6,594 nt of DNA. It comes from Stenotrophomonas maltophilia (lineage in GTDB: Bacteria; Pseudomonadota; Gammaproteobacteria; Xanthomonadales; Xanthomonadaceae). Numbering within the stretch: the first letter of the stretch is position 1; each line of letters starts with the position of its first letter. Where the stretch lies: positions 1 through 6,594 of the forward strand of contig DEZI01000016.1 of the NCBI GenBank assembly GCA_002364755.1. The letters are read 5' to 3'. The notes beneath the pieces are model-generated. The model saw nothing but the letters and a program-made list of their open reading frames with translations, had not been told where the DNA came from and did no database searches. A program made the position numbers and the translations under genes. Below are positions 5,601 to 6,594 of the stretch, piece by piece.

Positions 5601-5722
5601 CTGGTGGGTGCCGACCGTTGGTCGGCACTCCCCTCGGCCCTCTGTTCTGGTGGGTGCCGACCGTTGGTCGGCACTCCCCTCGACCCTCTGTTCTGGTGGG
5701 TGCCGACCGCTGGTCGGCACTG
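5601..5722 (+). repeat. 46-bp tandem repeat carrying REP palindromes
   Basis: Unit 1 (5601-5646) and unit 2 (5647-5692) are identical at 45 of 46 bases, differing at 5637/5683 (G to A). Unit 3 (5693-5721) repeats the first 29 bases with one change, then diverges. Each unit holds a GTGG head followed by a perfect 9-bp stem GTGCCGACC / GGTCGGCAC with a 3-nt loop. Stems are 5608-5628, 5654-5674 and 5700-5720, with loops GTT, GTT and GCT. The GTGG head fits the GTRG type described for REP families in this group. It lies at the 3' end of the glnB-amtB operon and may stabilise or terminate the transcript. No separate terminator is visible there. Confidence 0.88.
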
Positions 5723-5731
5723 CAGCCCTCC

Positions 5732-5754
5732 AGCCACGCGTGGCGTGGCTCTAC
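5732..5754 (-). repeat. SMAG element, minus orientation
   Basis: On the minus strand this reads GTAG followed by AGCCACGC-CAC-GCGTGGCT. It is a perfect 8-bp stem (5732-5739 with 5743-5750) with a 3-nt loop and the GTAG head at 5751-5754. It faces the upstream GTGG-headed tandem units, an opposed arrangement common among REP clusters. Confidence 0.8.
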
Positions 5755-5804
5755 TGCATCCTTCATGGTCGGTACCGCGGCATGCATCGTCGCGCGCGAT
5801 CGCG

Positions 5805-5810
5805 CACAAT
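5805..5810 (+). promoter_or_regulatory. possible -10 element for the amidase gene
   Basis: CACAAT lies 7 nt before the amidase ATG. If it is a -10 hexamer, transcription would start at or next to the A of the start codon, giving a leaderless mRNA. That fits the absence of a Shine-Dalgarno sequence. No convincing -35 box is seen 16-18 bp upstream, so support is weak. Confidence 0.22.
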
Positions 5811-5817
5811 CAAACGC

Positions 5818-6564
5818 ATGCACCCGATCCGCACCCCCCTGATGTTCTCGGCCTGCCTGCTGCTGGCCGCCTGTGCTTCCGCGCCGCAGGAAAGCCGCAA
5901 CCCGTTGGCTACCTGGGTGCCTTCGCCAAACCAGAACGCGCGCGATCCAGTCGTCATCGTCATCCACCACACCGAACAGGATTCGGTGCAGCAGAGCCTG
6001 CACACGCTGCGCACTGCCAACAGCGGCGGCCGGGTCAGCGCGCATTACCTCATCGGGGCCGATGGCCACCGCTACCAGCTGATCAGCGATGAACGCCGCG
6101 CCTGGCATGCAGGTTCCGGCCGCTGGGGCACCATCACCGATCTCAACTCGGCATCCATCGGCATCGAGCTGGACAACAACGGCAGCACGCCGTTCACGCC
6201 CGCGCAGATCGCATCGCTGATCCTGCTGCTGCGTGATCTCACCGAGCGCCTGAACATCCCGCCGCGGCAGGTGATCGGCCACGCCGATCTCGCGCCGACG
6301 CGCAAGGCCGACCCCAGCCGCTTCTTCCCGTGGCAGCAGCTGGCCGAGGCTGGCTTCGGCGTGTGGCCGCGTGCCAGCGATGGCCCCGCACCGGACGGTT
6401 TCGATGCGTGGAATGCAATGGCCCGCTTCGGTTACCCGCTGGAGGATCGCGAAGCGGCCGTCGCCGCCTTCCATCGCCGCTTTCGCGGCAGTGACGACCT
6501 GCCGAAGACGCTGGACGCCGAAGACGCGCGCATCCTGCATTCGCTGCTGCTGCAGACGCCGTAG
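5818..6564 (+). CDS. AmiD-like N-acetylmuramoyl-L-alanine amidase lipoprotein
   Basis: This is a 248-residue zinc amidase of the Amidase_2/AmpD fold. It is predicted to cleave the bond between N-acetylmuramic acid and L-Ala in peptidoglycan or anhydro-muropeptides. A lipoprotein signal (MHPIRTPLMFSACLLLAAC) has its lipobox Cys at residue 19, and Ala at +2 suggests outer-membrane sorting, as in E. coli AmiD and unlike cytoplasmic AmpD. Zinc ligands are His50 (VIHHTEQ), His155 (VIGHADLAP) and Asp165 (RKADPS). The catalytic acid is Glu117 (SIGIELDN), and Lys163 is the conserved basic residue. A C-terminal helical segment (about 194-245, FDAWNAMARFGYPL...AAFHRRF...LDAEDARIL) resembles a peptidoglycan-binding domain. 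No clear ribosome-binding site precedes 5818. ATG 5842 (Met9) is an alternative that would leave a short signal peptide. The frame is open back to 5608, but that stretch is tandem repeat. It probably has its own transcript, since the repeats separate it from amtB. Confidence 0.93.
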   Translation: MHPIRTPLMFSACLLLAACASAPQESRNPLATWVPSPNQNARDPVVIVIHHTEQDSVQQSLHTLRTANSGGRVSAHYLIGADGHRYQLISDERRAWHAGSGRWGTITDLNSASIGIELDNNGSTPFTPAQIASLILLLRDLTERLNIPPRQVIGHADLAPTRKADPSRFFPWQQLAEAGFGVWPRASDGPAPDGFDAWNAMARFGYPLEDREAAVAAFHRRFRGSDDLPKTLDAEDARILHSLLLQTP

Positions 6565-6574
6565 CCATCTGACG

Positions 6575-6594
6575 GTAGCGCTGGGCCATGCCCG
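6575..6594 (+). repeat. SMAG element cut by the window end
   Basis: A GTAG head (6575-6578) is followed by CGCTGGGC-CAT-GCCCG. GGGC (6583-6586) pairs with GCCC (6590-6593), and T6582 can wobble-pair with G6594. The rest of the right arm lies beyond the window. It sits 10 nt after the amidase stop, the usual intergenic position of these repeats. Confidence 0.65.

Noticed and set aside
5576..5722. CRISPR array
   Set aside because: Units are direct tandem copies with no unique spacers between them, only two to three copies exist, no cas genes are present, and each unit contains a REP stem-loop.
4556..5809. Long open frame (417 codons) antisense to amtB
   Set aside because: It mirrors amtB codons, is rich in His/Arg/Gly/Ala/Asp with no recognisable domain, and begins inside the REP tandem and the sequence before the amidase.
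5608..5817. N-terminal extension of the amidase
   Set aside because: The extra 70 codons are the 46-bp tandem repeat read through, including a repeated VGADRWSAL-type peptide. The lipoprotein signal starts properly at 5818.
1..6594. tRNA, rRNA, insertion sequence, integrase or attachment site
   Set aside because: No cloverleaf, rRNA segment, transposase reading frame or target-site duplication is visible. The only mobile-type signals are the short REP palindromes.

Overview
The window is GC-rich chromosomal DNA from a gammaproteobacterium, most likely Stenotrophomonas (S. maltophilia complex, Lysobacteraceae/Xanthomonadaceae). Two things point there. The proteins are typical of that group, and most of the non-promoter gaps carry short palindromes with a GTAG or GTGG head, the signature of the S. 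maltophilia REP family known as SMAG. The genus is inferred from these features; no database search was possible.

Layout: two genes lie on the minus strand at the left. A META/DUF4377 outer-membrane-type lipoprotein (67-891) lies downstream of uppP/bacA (966-1760), which encodes undecaprenyl-diphosphatase. A 224-bp divergent regulatory region (1761-1984) follows. It holds two strong NtrC-type dyads, a weaker third one, and a consensus sigma-54 promoter pointing at glnA. On the plus strand come glnA (1985-3394), a strong terminator-like hairpin, a cluster of REP palindromes and two long leader hairpins. Next are glnB/glnK (3769-4107) and amtB (4130-5557), 22 bp apart and clearly an operon. A second repeat cluster (5559-5754) includes a 46-bp tandem repeat built around a perfect 9-bp palindrome. 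The last gene is an AmiD-like lipoprotein amidase (5818-6564), and another REP element runs off the right edge.

How it works together: glnA, PII and amtB form the core ammonium-assimilation module. AmtB imports ammonium. PII senses 2-oxoglutarate, ATP and uridylylation state, gates AmtB and signals to the NtrB/NtrC and GlnE machinery. Glutamine synthetase fixes the ammonium and keeps its adenylylation tyrosine. The sigma-54/NtrC architecture at glnA closes the loop. ntrBC is not in this window. uppP and the amidase are both cell-envelope genes and flank the nitrogen module without an obvious functional link, although uppP shares its upstream region with the NtrC sites.

I see no wholly new system here. 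The points most worth a second look are the 46-bp REP tandem, the paired hairpins in front of glnB, and the NtrC sites shared between glnA and uppP.
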